NCBI GenBank assembly: GCA_030425785.1
Contig: JAUHYJ010000089.1
Location: 1 to 9,776, forward strand
Length of the DNA stretch: 9,776 bases
Reading direction: 5' to 3'
From: Acidimicrobiia bacterium
GTDB lineage: Bacteria > Actinomycetota > Acidimicrobiia > Acidimicrobiales > Ilumatobacteraceae
Both the position numbers and the translations under genes were made by a program. Below are positions 1-6,976 of the stretch, piece after piece. Each line of letters starts with the position of its first letter. Within the stretch, counting starts at the first letter, position 1. The notes beneath the pieces are model-generated. The model was given only the letters and a program-made list of their open reading frames with translations, was not told where the DNA came from and did not search any database.

Positions 1-1
1 C

Positions 2-1153
2 GGCTACGGCGAGGCGGGCGAGGCCGGCCGTGAGGCCGAACGCGATCTCGTCGCCCTCGCGGACGAGCTCGGGATCCTGCTGGCCGGACCCAACGGGCAG
101 GGCGTCGTGTCGACACCTGCGAAGCTGTGCGCCCAGATCGTGGCGCCGTACCCACCGGCCGGCCGCATCGGCGTCGCGAGCCAGTCGGGCAACTTCGTGT
201 CGAGCTTCTTGAACCTCTCCCGCGCGTCGGGCGTCGGGATCAGCCGCGCCGTGTCGGCGGGCAACGCTGCGGCCGTGTCGGTCGCCGACTATCTCGACTG
301 GTACGCGCGCGACGAGGCGACGGCCGTCGGCCTCGCCTACATCGAGGGCATCGTCGACGGTGCCGGGCTGATGCGACGGCTCGGCGAGGCGGCGGCGCGC
401 AAGCCGCTCGTCGTGCTGAAGGGCGGCTCGACCGCAGGTGGCGCCAAGGCGGCTGCGAGTCACACCGGTGCACTCGCTGCGGACGACAAGGTGTTCGACG
501 GCGCCTGCCGGGCGAACGGCATCACGCGTGCCGCGAGCGTCGAAGCGGCGTTCGAGGCGGCGGCGACCTTCGCCACGCAGCCGGCCCCCGCCGGGCCGAA
601 CGTCGTGGTGCTCACCACCGCCGGCGGCTGGGGCGTCGTCACCGCCGACGCCATCACGCGCGACCCCGACCTGGTGCTGCTCGACCTCCCCGACGACCTA
701 CGCGACGCCATCGACGAGCACCTCCCGCCCCGTTGGAGCCGCAACAACCCGGTCGACTGCGCCGGCGGCGAGACGCGCGACACCATCCCGACCGTGATGG
801 GGCTGATCGCCGAGCACCCGGACGTGCACGCGATCGTCTACCTCGGACTCGGCATCCAGTCGAACCAGGCCCGGATGATGCGCGAGGGACGCTTCCATCC
901 CGACCACGGCCTCGAACGGATCGTCGAGTACCACGAGCGCCAGGACCGCCGCTTCGCCGAGGCGGCAGCCGAGCTCAGCGACTCGACCGGCAAGCCGATC
1001 CTGTGTGCCACCGAGCTCGCCGTCGCCGACCCCGACAACGCCGGCCCGGCCGCGGTGCGGGCGACCGGCCGTCTCGCCTATCCGAGCGGTGACCGGGCGG
1101 TGGCCGCGCTCGGTCACCTCTACCGCGACGCGCGTCACCGATCCCGTCGATGA
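2..1153 (+). CDS. NDP-forming acyl-CoA synthetase, alpha-type (CoA-ligase) subunit, 5' partial
   Basis: The reading frame is open from the left edge (first full codon at 2) to TGA at 1151-1153, giving 383 residues; the N-terminus, probably about 80-100 residues, lies outside the window. The family (acetate/acyl-CoA ligase, ADP-forming, related to succinyl-CoA synthetase) interconverts acyl-CoA + ADP + Pi and acid + CoA + ATP in the cytoplasm. Visible signs are the end of the CoA-binding Rossmann domain (GPNGQGVVS at about window residues 28-36), then the ligase-type domain opening with GRIGVASQSGNF, and the SHTGAL loop whose His (codon at 461-463) is the expected phospho-His. No ATP-grasp domain follows, so this is an alpha-only form and the beta subunit should be encoded elsewhere, perhaps upstream. 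A GTG at 107 is an internal codon, because homology continues upstream of it. The stop overlaps the next start as ATGA. The family call is strong; the substrate is unknown. Confidence 0.85.
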   Translation, partial: GYGEAGEAGREAERDLVALADELGILLAGPNGQGVVSTPAKLCAQIVAPYPPAGRIGVASQSGNFVSSFLNLSRASGVGISRAVSAGNAAAVSVADYLDWYARDEATAVGLAYIEGIVDGAGLMRRLGEAAARKPLVVLKGGSTAGGAKAAASHTGALAADDKVFDGACRANGITRAASVEAAFEAAATFATQPAPAGPNVVVLTTAGGWGVVTADAITRDPDLVLLDLPDDLRDAIDEHLPPRWSRNNPVDCAGGETRDTIPTVMGLIAEHPDVHAIVYLGLGIQSNQARMMREGRFHPDHGLERIVEYHERQDRRFAEAAAELSDSTGKPILCATELAVADPDNAGPAAVRATGRLAYPSGDRAVAALGHLYRDARHRSRR

Positions 1154-2631
1154 ACACACCCCGTCGCCCCGGTGCCGGCCCGCTCGTGGTGCTCACGATG
1201 CTGGCACTGATCCCGGCCGTGCTGCTCTGGGCCGTGTGGCGGTGGGCGGACGATCGTGCCGACGCCGCCGTCGACGCGGTCCCGGCGGCCATCGGCGACG
1301 TGCCGCCGACCGTCGCGGACGAGCCGTCACCGCAGCTGTTCACGAAGCTGCTGTCCATGCGGCGGTCGGCGAACGAGCTGTCGCGACGTCTCAACCTGAC
1401 CCAGTTCACCGAGGCGACGCTCTCGATGGCGAGCGTGGTGAACGACTCGTCCTGCAACGCGATCTCCCTCGACGGCGAGTGGGTCGGCGGCGTGAACCCC
1501 GACACGATCGTGCTGCCGGCGAGTACCCAGAAGATCCTCGTGGCGGCGGTCGCGCTGGACGTGCTCGGGCCGGACCACCGCTACACGACGCGGCTGGTCG
1601 GCCCCGCACCGAGCGGCGGGGTCGTGAGTGGCGACGTGTATCTCGTCGGCGGTGGCGATCCGCTGCTGTCGGGCGAGTGGTACGCGGACAGCGGGCTCGA
1701 TCGCTTCCCGGCGTTCAACATCACGTCGCTCGATCAACTCGCACGCAACCTGGCCGCAGCCGGGGTCACGCGCATCGACGGGGCGGTCGTGGGTGACGGG
1801 AGCCGCTACGACGACGAGTTCTACATCGATTCGTGGGGCGGCGACGTCGCCGGCATCGAAGCGGGCCCGTACGACGCGCTGCTCGTCAACGACGCCCGCG
1901 TCCAGGGCGACGACCAACGCGGCTCCGACCCGGCCGAGGCCGGGTCGCGTGAGTTCCTCCGGATCCTCACCGAGCAGGGCATCGTCGTGACGGGTGGCAA
2001 CGGCACGGGGGTGGCACCCGCCGACGCCGGAGAGCTGGCCTCGATCGAGTCCGAGCCGCTCGCGGCGACGATCGAGGAGATGCTCACCAACAGCGACAAC
2101 AACACCGCCGAGATGATGGTGAAGGAGATCGGGTTGGCGGCCGCCGGTGCCGGCACGCGGCAGGCGGGGCTCGACACCATCGCCTCGACGATCGCCGGCT
2201 GGGGCATCGACACCACCGGACTGGTGCTCGGCGACGGCAGCGGGCTCAGCCTCGACAACCGCATCTCGTGCACGACCATGCTCGGCGTCCTGCAGCACGC
2301 CACGTTCGACAGCCCGCTCGGTGCCGGCCTGCCGATCGCCGGGGAGACCGGCACCCTCAGCGAGATCTTCGTCGACACGGCGGTCGCAGGTCGCCTGCGT
2401 GGCAAGACGGGCACCCTCAACAACCCGCCCTTCGACCAGGACCCGCCGGCGGTCAAGGCGCTCGCCGGGTACCTGCCGGTCGACGGCGGTGGCGCCATCG
2501 AATACGTGCTGATCCTGAACGGCCCGACCATCAACGACCAGAGCGAATACCGGTCGATCTGGGCCGAGCTGGTGAACGTCCTGAACTCGTTCCCGGCCGT
2601 CGCCGGCCCCGCCGAACTCGGTCCGCGATGA
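1150..2631 (+). CDS. dacB: D-alanyl-D-alanine carboxypeptidase/endopeptidase, PBP4 family (peptidase S13), first copy
   Basis: This encodes a 493-residue protein, close to the family norm (about 480). PBP4/DacB enzymes trim the terminal D-Ala of peptidoglycan peptides and cut D-Ala-mDAP crosslinks outside the membrane. An N-terminal basic stretch and one hydrophobic helix (about residues 11-31) indicate a signal anchor or uncleaved signal. All three penicillin-binding motifs are present in order: S125-T-Q-K128 (nucleophile Ser and base Lys), S315-D-N317 and K419-T-G421. The long insertion between the first two motifs, with GDVYLVGGGDP and RYDDEF segments, is typical of S13 enzymes. The start ATG overlaps the upstream stop (ATGA), implying translational coupling; no clear Shine-Dalgarno was seen. 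The next-but-one gene is a paralogue, so this looks like a tandem duplication. An intact active site predicts activity, but the split between carboxypeptidase and endopeptidase roles cannot be judged from sequence. Confidence 0.92.
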   Translation: MNTPRRPGAGPLVVLTMLALIPAVLLWAVWRWADDRADAAVDAVPAAIGDVPPTVADEPSPQLFTKLLSMRRSANELSRRLNLTQFTEATLSMASVVNDSSCNAISLDGEWVGGVNPDTIVLPASTQKILVAAVALDVLGPDHRYTTRLVGPAPSGGVVSGDVYLVGGGDPLLSGEWYADSGLDRFPAFNITSLDQLARNLAAAGVTRIDGAVVGDGSRYDDEFYIDSWGGDVAGIEAGPYDALLVNDARVQGDDQRGSDPAEAGSREFLRILTEQGIVVTGGNGTGVAPADAGELASIESEPLAATIEEMLTNSDNNTAEMMVKEIGLAAAGAGTRQAGLDTIASTIAGWGIDTTGLVLGDGSGLSLDNRISCTTMLGVLQHATFDSPLGAGLPIAGETGTLSEIFVDTAVAGRLRGKTGTLNNPPFDQDPPAVKALAGYLPVDGGGAIEYVLILNGPTINDQSEYRSIWAELVNVLNSFPAVAGPAELGPR

Positions 2632-2732
2632 CCGTGTCCGCCGTGACCGTGTCCGCCTTGCCCGTGTCCGCGATTCACCTGCCCGGGATGCACCTGCCCG
2701 GCATGACCGAGCCCACGACGATCAGCGGCACG
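2628..2732 (+). repeat. Tandem 15-bp repeat, seven units, progressively diverged
   Basis: Units start at 2628, 2643, 2658, 2673, 2688, 2703 and 2718. The first two differ by one base (ATG versus GTG at the start), the third is close, and units 4 and 5 (ATTCACCTGCCCGGG and ATGCACCTGCCCGGC) differ by two. Units 6 and 7 are loosely related. The loose consensus is NTGNCCNTGNCCGNN. The period is a multiple of three, so slippage would change length without changing frame. Confidence 0.75.
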
Positions 2733-2735
2733 TGA
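2628..2735 (+). CDS. 35-residue pentapeptide-repeat micro-ORF between two dacB paralogues
   Basis: An ATG at 2628 overlaps the stop of the upstream dacB (ATGA) and opens a 35-codon frame. Its TGA (2733-2735) overlaps the next ATG (TGATG). The frame is exactly seven pentapeptide units, each from a 15-nt unit; the first five are MTVSA, VTVSA, LPVSA, then IHLPG and MHLPG, and the last two are more degenerate. Four of the seven units begin with ATG, GTG or TTG besides the first codon itself, so reinitiation inside the repeat is conceivable. There is no Shine-Dalgarno. The product would be small, uncharged for most of its length and mildly hydrophobic. It may be a genuine small protein, or a translated spacer that carries ribosomes from the first dacB to the second. 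No known family is recognised, and translation is inferred only from the precise double overlap. Confidence 0.45.
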   Translation: MTVSAVTVSALPVSAIHLPGMHLPGMTEPTTISGT

Positions 2736-4177
2736 TGCGATCCCGCGACACGATCCCGCTCACGTCGCTGGTGGTGCTGGCACTGGTGCCGGTGCTGCTG
2801 CTCGGCGGCGCCTGGCAGTTCGCCGAGGCCAACGTGCCGCCTCCCACGACGACCACCACGACGACGATGCCACCGCCACCGGTCGACGAGCTGCGTACGG
2901 GCTTGTTCTCCTATCGCCGTCACCCCACCCCACTGGCCGAGCGCGCCGCCGAGGCCGAACGCGCCGAGCAGGAAGCCCATCTGGCCGACGACCTCGTCGC
3001 CGACGTCGATGCCTCGAGCTGTGTGGCGATCACCCGCGACGGGGTGCCGATCGTCGACGTCGATCCGCGCACGGCCGACGGTGGCGTGATCCCGGCGAGC
3101 AACATGAAGCTCGTCGTCGCCGCAGCGGCGCTCGAGGTGCTCGGCCCCGACCACCGCTTCCGCACCGAGCTCCGTTCGCTGCCGCCCGTCGACACGGTCG
3201 TACCCGGCGACGTCTATCTGATCGGCGGCGGCGACCCGGTCCTGGTGACGGCCGACCACGTCGACCCGTTGCGCTACCCGGCGGTCAACACGACCGTGCT
3301 CGACGCGCTCGCCGACCAGCTCGCGACCGTCGGCGTGACGCGCATCGACGGCGACGTCATCGGCGACGGCACCCGCTACGACGACGAGTTCAGGGTGCCG
3401 ACCTGGGGCGACGGGATCACGAACGTCGACGCCGGTCCCTACGATGCGCTGCTCGTCAACGATGGCCTGATCGGGCCGGGGGACTACGGGCTGGTTCCCG
3501 CCCAGTCGGCGGCCACGATCATGTTCCGGCTGATCGAGGAGCGTGGCATCGATGTCGTCGGCAGCCGGCGTCACGACGCCACGCCCGACGATCCGGCGCT
3601 GACCACGCTGGCGATCATCGAGTCCGAACCGCTCACCGAGATCCTCGTCGAGCTCCTGCACACGAGCGACAACAACACCGCCGAGCTGCTGGTGAAGGAG
3701 ATCGGGTTCGCCCGACGCGGCGAGGGCACACGCGCCGCCGGGCTCGCCGTGATCAACGAGGTGCTGCTGTCGTGGGGCGTGTCGATCGAACACGTCGTGC
3801 TCGACGACGGTTCGGGCCTCAGTCGGCTGAACCGGCTGACCTGCGACGCCTTGGTGGCCGTGCTCGACGCCGCTCCGCCCGAGCTCCTCGGCGTGCTCCC
3901 CGTCGCCGGTCGCGACGGCACGCTCGCCGAGCAGTTCATCGGCACGCCGGCCGAGGGCGAGCTCGTCGCGAAGACCGGCACGCTCACCGACGTGAAGGCC
4001 CTCACCGGGGTCCTCGACGGCGGCGACGACGAACCGATCGAGTTCGCCCTCGTCCTGAACGGCGACGGCGTCGACGATCCGGCGACCTATCTGCCGGTGT
4101 GGCTCGAACTGGTCGACACGATCGGACGCTACCCCGTCGTGGTCGAACCAGAACCCGACCGCTTCGCGCCCCGCTGA
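2735..4177 (+). CDS. dacB: D-alanyl-D-alanine carboxypeptidase/endopeptidase, PBP4 family (peptidase S13), second copy
   Basis: This encodes a 480-residue paralogue of the gene that ends at 2631. The ATG at 2735 is preferred over the GTG three bases earlier because it overlaps the micro-ORF stop as TGATG. The N-terminus has a signal helix (about residues 8-27) ending near AEA, then a Pro/Thr linker with seven consecutive threonines (about residues 35-50), which is common in exported actinobacterial proteins. Catalytic motifs are S122-N-M-K125, S311-D-N313 and K413-T-G415, all intact. Shared blocks with the first copy include LGPDHR, GGGDP, AGPYDALLVND and SDNNTAE followed by VKEIG. The two copies differ in the Thr linker and in a segment after KTG, where the first copy has about ten extra residues. 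It is likely co-transcribed with the first copy and acts on peptidoglycan outside the membrane. Confidence 0.92.
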   Translation: MRSRDTIPLTSLVVLALVPVLLLGGAWQFAEANVPPPTTTTTTTMPPPPVDELRTGLFSYRRHPTPLAERAAEAERAEQEAHLADDLVADVDASSCVAITRDGVPIVDVDPRTADGGVIPASNMKLVVAAAALEVLGPDHRFRTELRSLPPVDTVVPGDVYLIGGGDPVLVTADHVDPLRYPAVNTTVLDALADQLATVGVTRIDGDVIGDGTRYDDEFRVPTWGDGITNVDAGPYDALLVNDGLIGPGDYGLVPAQSAATIMFRLIEERGIDVVGSRRHDATPDDPALTTLAIIESEPLTEILVELLHTSDNNTAELLVKEIGFARRGEGTRAAGLAVINEVLLSWGVSIEHVVLDDGSGLSRLNRLTCDALVAVLDAAPPELLGVLPVAGRDGTLAEQFIGTPAEGELVAKTGTLTDVKALTGVLDGGDDEPIEFALVLNGDGVDDPATYLPVWLELVDTIGRYPVVVEPEPDRFAPR

Positions 4178-4190
4178 CCTGCGACCCTCA

Positions 4191-4204
4191 GTACGCTCGG
4201 CGAC
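4191..4204 (+). promoter_or_regulatory. Candidate leaderless promoter (-10 TACGCT) for the Lon-domain gene
   Basis: The 27-base gap after the second dacB holds TACGCT at 4192-4197, matching the actinobacterial TANNNT -10 pattern. Transcription would start about seven bases downstream, at the ATG at 4205, giving a leaderless message. No Shine-Dalgarno is present. The surrounding GTACGCTCGGCG resembles GTAGGTTCGGCG upstream of arc. No convincing -35 is seen. Confidence 0.4.
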
Positions 4205-4828
4205 ATGGCCGTCCTCCCGATGTTCCCACTCGGCATGACGGTGCTGCCGGGGTCGGTCGTGCCGCTGCACGTGTTCGAGCCCCGCTACGTGCAGCTCGTG
4301 CACGATCTGCTCGCCGACGACGCGAACGAGCCCGAGTTCGGCATCGTCATGATCGAGCGGGGGTTCGAGGTCGGCGGCGGTGACATGCGCGCCGACGTCG
4401 GGACGGTCGCTCGGGTGATGGACATGCGAGCCGCGCCCGGGGGCCGGTATCTCGTCGCCGTGCGCGGCACCGAACGACTGCAGGTGGTCTCCTGGTTGCC
4501 CGACGATCCGTACCCGATGGCCGACGTCGACCTGTGGCCCGACGACGGGCCCGTCCCGGTCGACATCGACCGCACGGTGGCAGCCCTCCACGAGCGTGTC
4601 CGGTCGGTCAACCGGCTCGTCGTCGAGGTCGGCCAGGGCACGCCGCCGCCCGATTCGGAGATCTCGCCCGACCCGGTCATGGCCGTGTATCACCTCGCGG
4701 CGATGTCGCCGCTCGGTGCCGCCGATCGACACAAGCTCCTCACCGCGCCCGACCTGGCGACGCGGTGCGATCGCCTGTCGGCAGCCCTCGACGACGTCGA
4801 AGCTGTGCTCGAATTCCATCGCACGTGA
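4205..4828 (+). CDS. Lon-protease N-terminal (substrate-binding) domain protein
   Basis: This encodes 207 residues that consist of one stand-alone LON substrate-binding domain (Lon_substr_bdg), without the AAA+ or protease domains of full Lon. The signature at residues 4-28, FPLG then LPG then LPLHVFEPRY-like (here VPLHVFEPRY), is typical. A middle block (GTVARVMDMR, GRYLVAVRGTERLQV) also follows the family pattern. Such proteins are common in actinobacteria, and their function is not well defined; binding of unfolded or specific protein substrates is presumed from the Lon domain. It is the first gene of a close-packed run, ending in two consecutive stops (TGA TAG) 12 bases before the next ATG. 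The nearby arc gene may be a coincidence. The domain call is strong and the role is unknown. Confidence 0.88.
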   Translation: MAVLPMFPLGMTVLPGSVVPLHVFEPRYVQLVHDLLADDANEPEFGIVMIERGFEVGGGDMRADVGTVARVMDMRAAPGGRYLVAVRGTERLQVVSWLPDDPYPMADVDLWPDDGPVPVDIDRTVAALHERVRSVNRLVVEVGQGTPPPDSEISPDPVMAVYHLAAMSPLGAADRHKLLTAPDLATRCDRLSAALDDVEAVLEFHRT

Positions 4829-4840
4829 TAGAAACGGGGT

Positions 4841-5200
4841 ATGGCCAGCGACCAGTCCACACCTCCGGCGCGGCACGACGACCCGTCCGTCGGCGAGGTG
4901 ATCGAGTACGTCAAGACGTACGCCAAGCAGGAGACCGTCGATCCGCTCAAGCGGGCCGGACGGTACGTCGGCTTCGGCGCCGCCGGCGGCCTGCTCACGG
5001 GCCTCGGGGTCGCGCTCCTCGTCCTCGGTTTGCTCCGGCTGGTGCAGTCCGAGTGGGGTGACGTCTCGGGCGGGAAGTGGGCGTCGGTCGCGGCGTACGC
5101 CATCGCCTTCGTCGCCGCACTGATCCTGTTCGCGTTCTTCGCCTGGATGGCGAACCGCACGATCAACCGAACCATCCTCGGGAAGGAAGGCACGCCATGA
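4841..5200 (+). CDS. Putative actinobacterial holin-X family membrane protein
   Basis: This encodes 119 residues with a hydrophilic N-terminal part (1-43) ending in a DPLKRAGRYV segment, followed by two hydrophobic helices at about 44-65 and 83-104 and a short basic tail. This layout (an N-terminal helix with GEVIEYVKTYAKQE, then a Gly-rich first membrane helix) matches the small actinobacterial family called phage holin superfamily III / Holin-X. Despite the name, these are chromosomal membrane proteins of unknown function, and nothing else here suggests a prophage. The ATG at 4841 is preceded by a weak purine stretch. The stop overlaps the next ATG (ATGA), and a good GGAAGGAAGG element for that next gene lies within its last codons. 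Confidence 0.7.
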   Translation: MASDQSTPPARHDDPSVGEVIEYVKTYAKQETVDPLKRAGRYVGFGAAGGLLTGLGVALLVLGLLRLVQSEWGDVSGGKWASVAAYAIAFVAALILFAFFAWMANRTINRTILGKEGTP

Positions 5201-5406
5201 GCACGACCGAGAAGATCTCGGCCAGCGACCTGCAGGGCAAGCTGCAGTCGTTCCAGGACGGCCTGCAGGAGCGTGCGAACGACAAGAAGAACACGGCACT
5301 GGCCGTGGGCGGCGGCCTCCTCGTGGTGATGCTGATCCTGTTCTTCCTGCTCGGCAAGCGTGCCGGCAAGAAGAAGACCACGCTCGTCGAGATCCGACGG
5401 ATCTGA
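5197..5406 (+). CDS. 69-residue single-pass membrane protein, unknown function
   Basis: The start ATG at 5197 overlaps the upstream stop (ATGA) and has a strong Shine-Dalgarno (AAGGAAGG, about 5182-5190) at good spacing. This decides the start against a longer frame that reads back into the holin-X gene. The protein has a charged amphipathic N-terminal part (1-33, rich in Lys, Gln and Asp), one strongly hydrophobic helix (about 34-52), and a very basic C-terminal tail with KKK followed by VEIRRI. The positive-inside rule predicts the tail in the cytoplasm. No family is recognised. Its coupling to the holin-X gene suggests that the two membrane proteins act together; this is inference. Confidence 0.75.
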   Translation: MSTTEKISASDLQGKLQSFQDGLQERANDKKNTALAVGGGLLVVMLILFFLLGKRAGKKKTTLVEIRRI

Positions 5407-5412
5407 CGTCGT

Positions 5413-5751
5413 ATGGCGCTCGTCCCGCGCATGTTCCGCCCGTCGGTGATGATCCGGCGCAAGGCGTTGTACTCCGGCTTTCTCGGCAGCTCCACGATGT
5501 GGAAGGTCGTCGGCGTCGTCGTGTTCGGCCGCGGCTCGCTGAAGAAGTTCTTCGGGAAGCAACCCGAGGTGATCGACACGTCCTCGCTCGGGCCGGGTCG
5601 AGCGATGGAGCTGTTCACGGCCAAGCCGGTGACGCGCCGCCGACGCAAGCAGCTCGCGAAGTCGGGTGTCGCGCCGCCGACGCTCGACGAGCAGCGGGCG
5701 TTGTCGGCGTTGTGGGCCGAGCGGGCCGTCGCCGCCAAGTCGAAGGGCTGA
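5413..5751 (+). CDS. 112-residue basic protein, unknown function
   Basis: This begins six bases after the previous stop and ends one base before the next GTG start, so it sits inside the same transcript. The N-terminus is basic (RPSVMIRRKALYSGFLG), followed by a short hydrophobic stretch (about residues 29-38, MWKVVGVVVF) that may be a short membrane or membrane-associated helix. Then come a Lys/Phe patch (LKKFFGKQP), an Arg/Lys cluster (about 73-82, VTRRRRKQL) and an Ala-rich helical tail. Third codon positions are strongly G/C, as in the neighbouring genes. I do not recognise a family. It could be a membrane-surface partner of the two preceding small membrane proteins. Confidence 0.65.
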   Translation: MALVPRMFRPSVMIRRKALYSGFLGSSTMWKVVGVVVFGRGSLKKFFGKQPEVIDTSSLGPGRAMELFTAKPVTRRRRKQLAKSGVAPPTLDEQRALSALWAERAVAAKSKG

Positions 5752-5752
5752 C

Positions 5753-5947
5753 GTGCTCGTCCGGCTCCGCCAGCCGAAGCGCGAGGTGACGATCGACGGT
5801 GCTCGCACCGTCAACCAGCTCCTCGACGAGCTCGACATGAACCGCGAGTCGTTCCTGGTGATCCGCAACGGCACACTGGTGCCCGGTGATGGACGCCTCG
5901 ACGACGACGACACGATCGAGATCCGCCCGGTCGTGTCGGGCGGCTGA
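5753..5947 (+). CDS. ttuB: ThiS/MoaD-like sulfur-carrier (ubiquitin-fold) protein, TtuB-like
   Basis: This encodes 64 residues starting at GTG 5753, with AAGGG five bases upstream overlapping the previous gene's end. That start gives the length expected for the family (TtuB of Thermus is about 65 residues); the frame continues far upstream, but that would overlap the preceding gene entirely. The sequence follows the beta-grasp pattern (VRLRQPKREVTIDGARTV, then NQLLDELDM, then VIRNGTLV, then DDDTIEIRPVVSGG) and ends in Gly-Gly, the site that is adenylated and turned into a thiocarboxylate by an E1-like enzyme. The gene lies 36 bases before a TtuA-type thiolase, so its most likely job is to deliver sulfur to that enzyme for tRNA 2-thiolation. 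ThiS- or MoaD-type roles (thiamine, molybdopterin) are less likely because no such genes are nearby. The E1 partner is not in the window. Confidence 0.82.
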   Translation: MLVRLRQPKREVTIDGARTVNQLLDELDMNRESFLVIRNGTLVPGDGRLDDDDTIEIRPVVSGG

Positions 5948-5983
5948 TCTGTTGACGCGTTCGAGGTCGGTCGGGAGCGTGCG

Positions 5984-6976
5984 ATGAGCGGGTCGAAGTG
6001 TCGCGTCTGCAAGGAGCCGGCGATCATCGACCTGCCGCGCCACAACGCCAACTTCTGCGCGGAGCACCTGCTGCAGCTGTGTCGGCGTCAGGTCGAGAAG
6101 GCGATCAAGGACCACGACATGCTCGCGCCCGACGATCGGGTGCTCGTGGCCGTCAGCGGTGGCAAGGACTCGCTCGCGGTGTGGGACATCCTGGTCGATC
6201 TCGGCTACCACGCCGACGGGCTGTACGTCGGCCTCGGCATCGGGGAGTACAGCGACACCAGCTACGAGCACACACAGGCCTTCGCCGCCGAGCGGGGCCT
6301 GTCGCTCCAGGTGATCGATCTGCGCGCCGAGTACGGCTACGACGTCCCGACCGCGGCCAAGGTGACCCGCCGCGTGCCGTGCTCGGCCTGTGGGCTGTCG
6401 AAGCGGCACCTGTTCGACCGGGCCGCGCTCGACGGCGGCTACGACGTGGTCGTCACCGGGCACAACCTCGACGACGAGGCCGCCGTGCTGTTCGGGAACA
6501 CGCTGCGGTGGGACGTCGAGTACCTCTCGCGGCAGTACCCGGTCCTGCCGGCCCGCCACGGCTTTCCCAAGAAGGTCAAGCCGCTGATGCGCCTGACCGA
6601 GCGTGAGATGGCGGCGTGGTGCATCGTGCGCGGCATCGACTACCAGGTCGAGGAGTGTCCGATGGCGATCGGCAACAAGCACCTCGCCTACAAGGACGCG
6701 CTGAATGCGATCGAACGGCAGTCGCCCGGGTCGAAGGCGTCGTTCTACCTCGAGTTCGTCGACAAGATGGCGCCGATCCTGGCTGATCGAAGTCAGGCGG
6801 CGACCGGTGATCTGCACCGATGCGCGATCTGCGGCTCACCGACGACAGGTGACGAGTGTGCGTTCTGCCGGTTGCGCGAGCGCGTCGGCGGGCACGACCC
6901 CGTCCCGGTCGAACTCGTTCTGCACGGCAAGGCCCGCCGGGCCTATCTCGCCGGCCGACAAGGAGCTGAAGGATGA
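5984..6976 (+). CDS. ttuA: tRNA 2-thiolation enzyme, TtuA/TtcA family (PP-loop ATPase with two zinc fingers and Fe-S site)
   Basis: This encodes 330 residues. The N-terminal zinc finger is C6-x2-C9 with C25-x2-H28, matching the CCCH set of Thermus TtuA. The PP-loop SGGKDS at 58-63 binds ATP and activates the target uridine by adenylation. Three cysteines, C133 and C136 (PCSAC) and C225 (EECPMAIGNK), are placed as the [4Fe-4S] ligands that take part in sulfur transfer. The C-terminal zinc finger is C280-x2-C283 and C292-x2-C295. In Thermus, TtuA makes 2-thioribothymidine at position 54 of the tRNA T-loop using TtuB thiocarboxylate. Here the TtuB-like gene is immediately upstream and trmI overlaps the stop (ATGA). 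GGGAG six bases before ATG 5984 supports the start. A related cytoplasmic role such as wobble-U thiolation (Ncs6-like) or C32 thiolation is less likely given the TtuB partner, but the target nucleotide is inferred. Confidence 0.88.
   Translation: MSGSKCRVCKEPAIIDLPRHNANFCAEHLLQLCRRQVEKAIKDHDMLAPDDRVLVAVSGGKDSLAVWDILVDLGYHADGLYVGLGIGEYSDTSYEHTQAFAAERGLSLQVIDLRAEYGYDVPTAAKVTRRVPCSACGLSKRHLFDRAALDGGYDVVVTGHNLDDEAAVLFGNTLRWDVEYLSRQYPVLPARHGFPKKVKPLMRLTEREMAAWCIVRGIDYQVEECPMAIGNKHLAYKDALNAIERQSPGSKASFYLEFVDKMAPILADRSQAATGDLHRCAICGSPTTGDECAFCRLRERVGGHDPVPVELVLHGKARRAYLAGRQGAEG

Noticed and set aside
4841..5200. Holin-like name taken as a sign of prophage
   Set aside because: Holin-X proteins are ordinary chromosomal proteins in actinobacteria, and no phage structural, integrase or lysis genes are present.
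2675..5299. Very long antisense frame (874 codons) on the minus strand
   Set aside because: It runs opposite to the second dacB, the Lon-domain gene and others that have clear family motifs. Its translation is Arg/His/Gly-rich with no recognisable domain, as expected from the opposite strand of GC-rich genes.
5391..5403. Palindrome GATCCGACGGATC at the end of the 69-aa gene
   Set aside because: Short, inside coding sequence, and explained by the codons for the basic C-terminus; no repeat elsewhere was noticed.
4690..6051. 453-codon minus-strand frame
   Set aside because: It overlaps five well-supported plus-strand genes and shows no motif; an antisense shadow.
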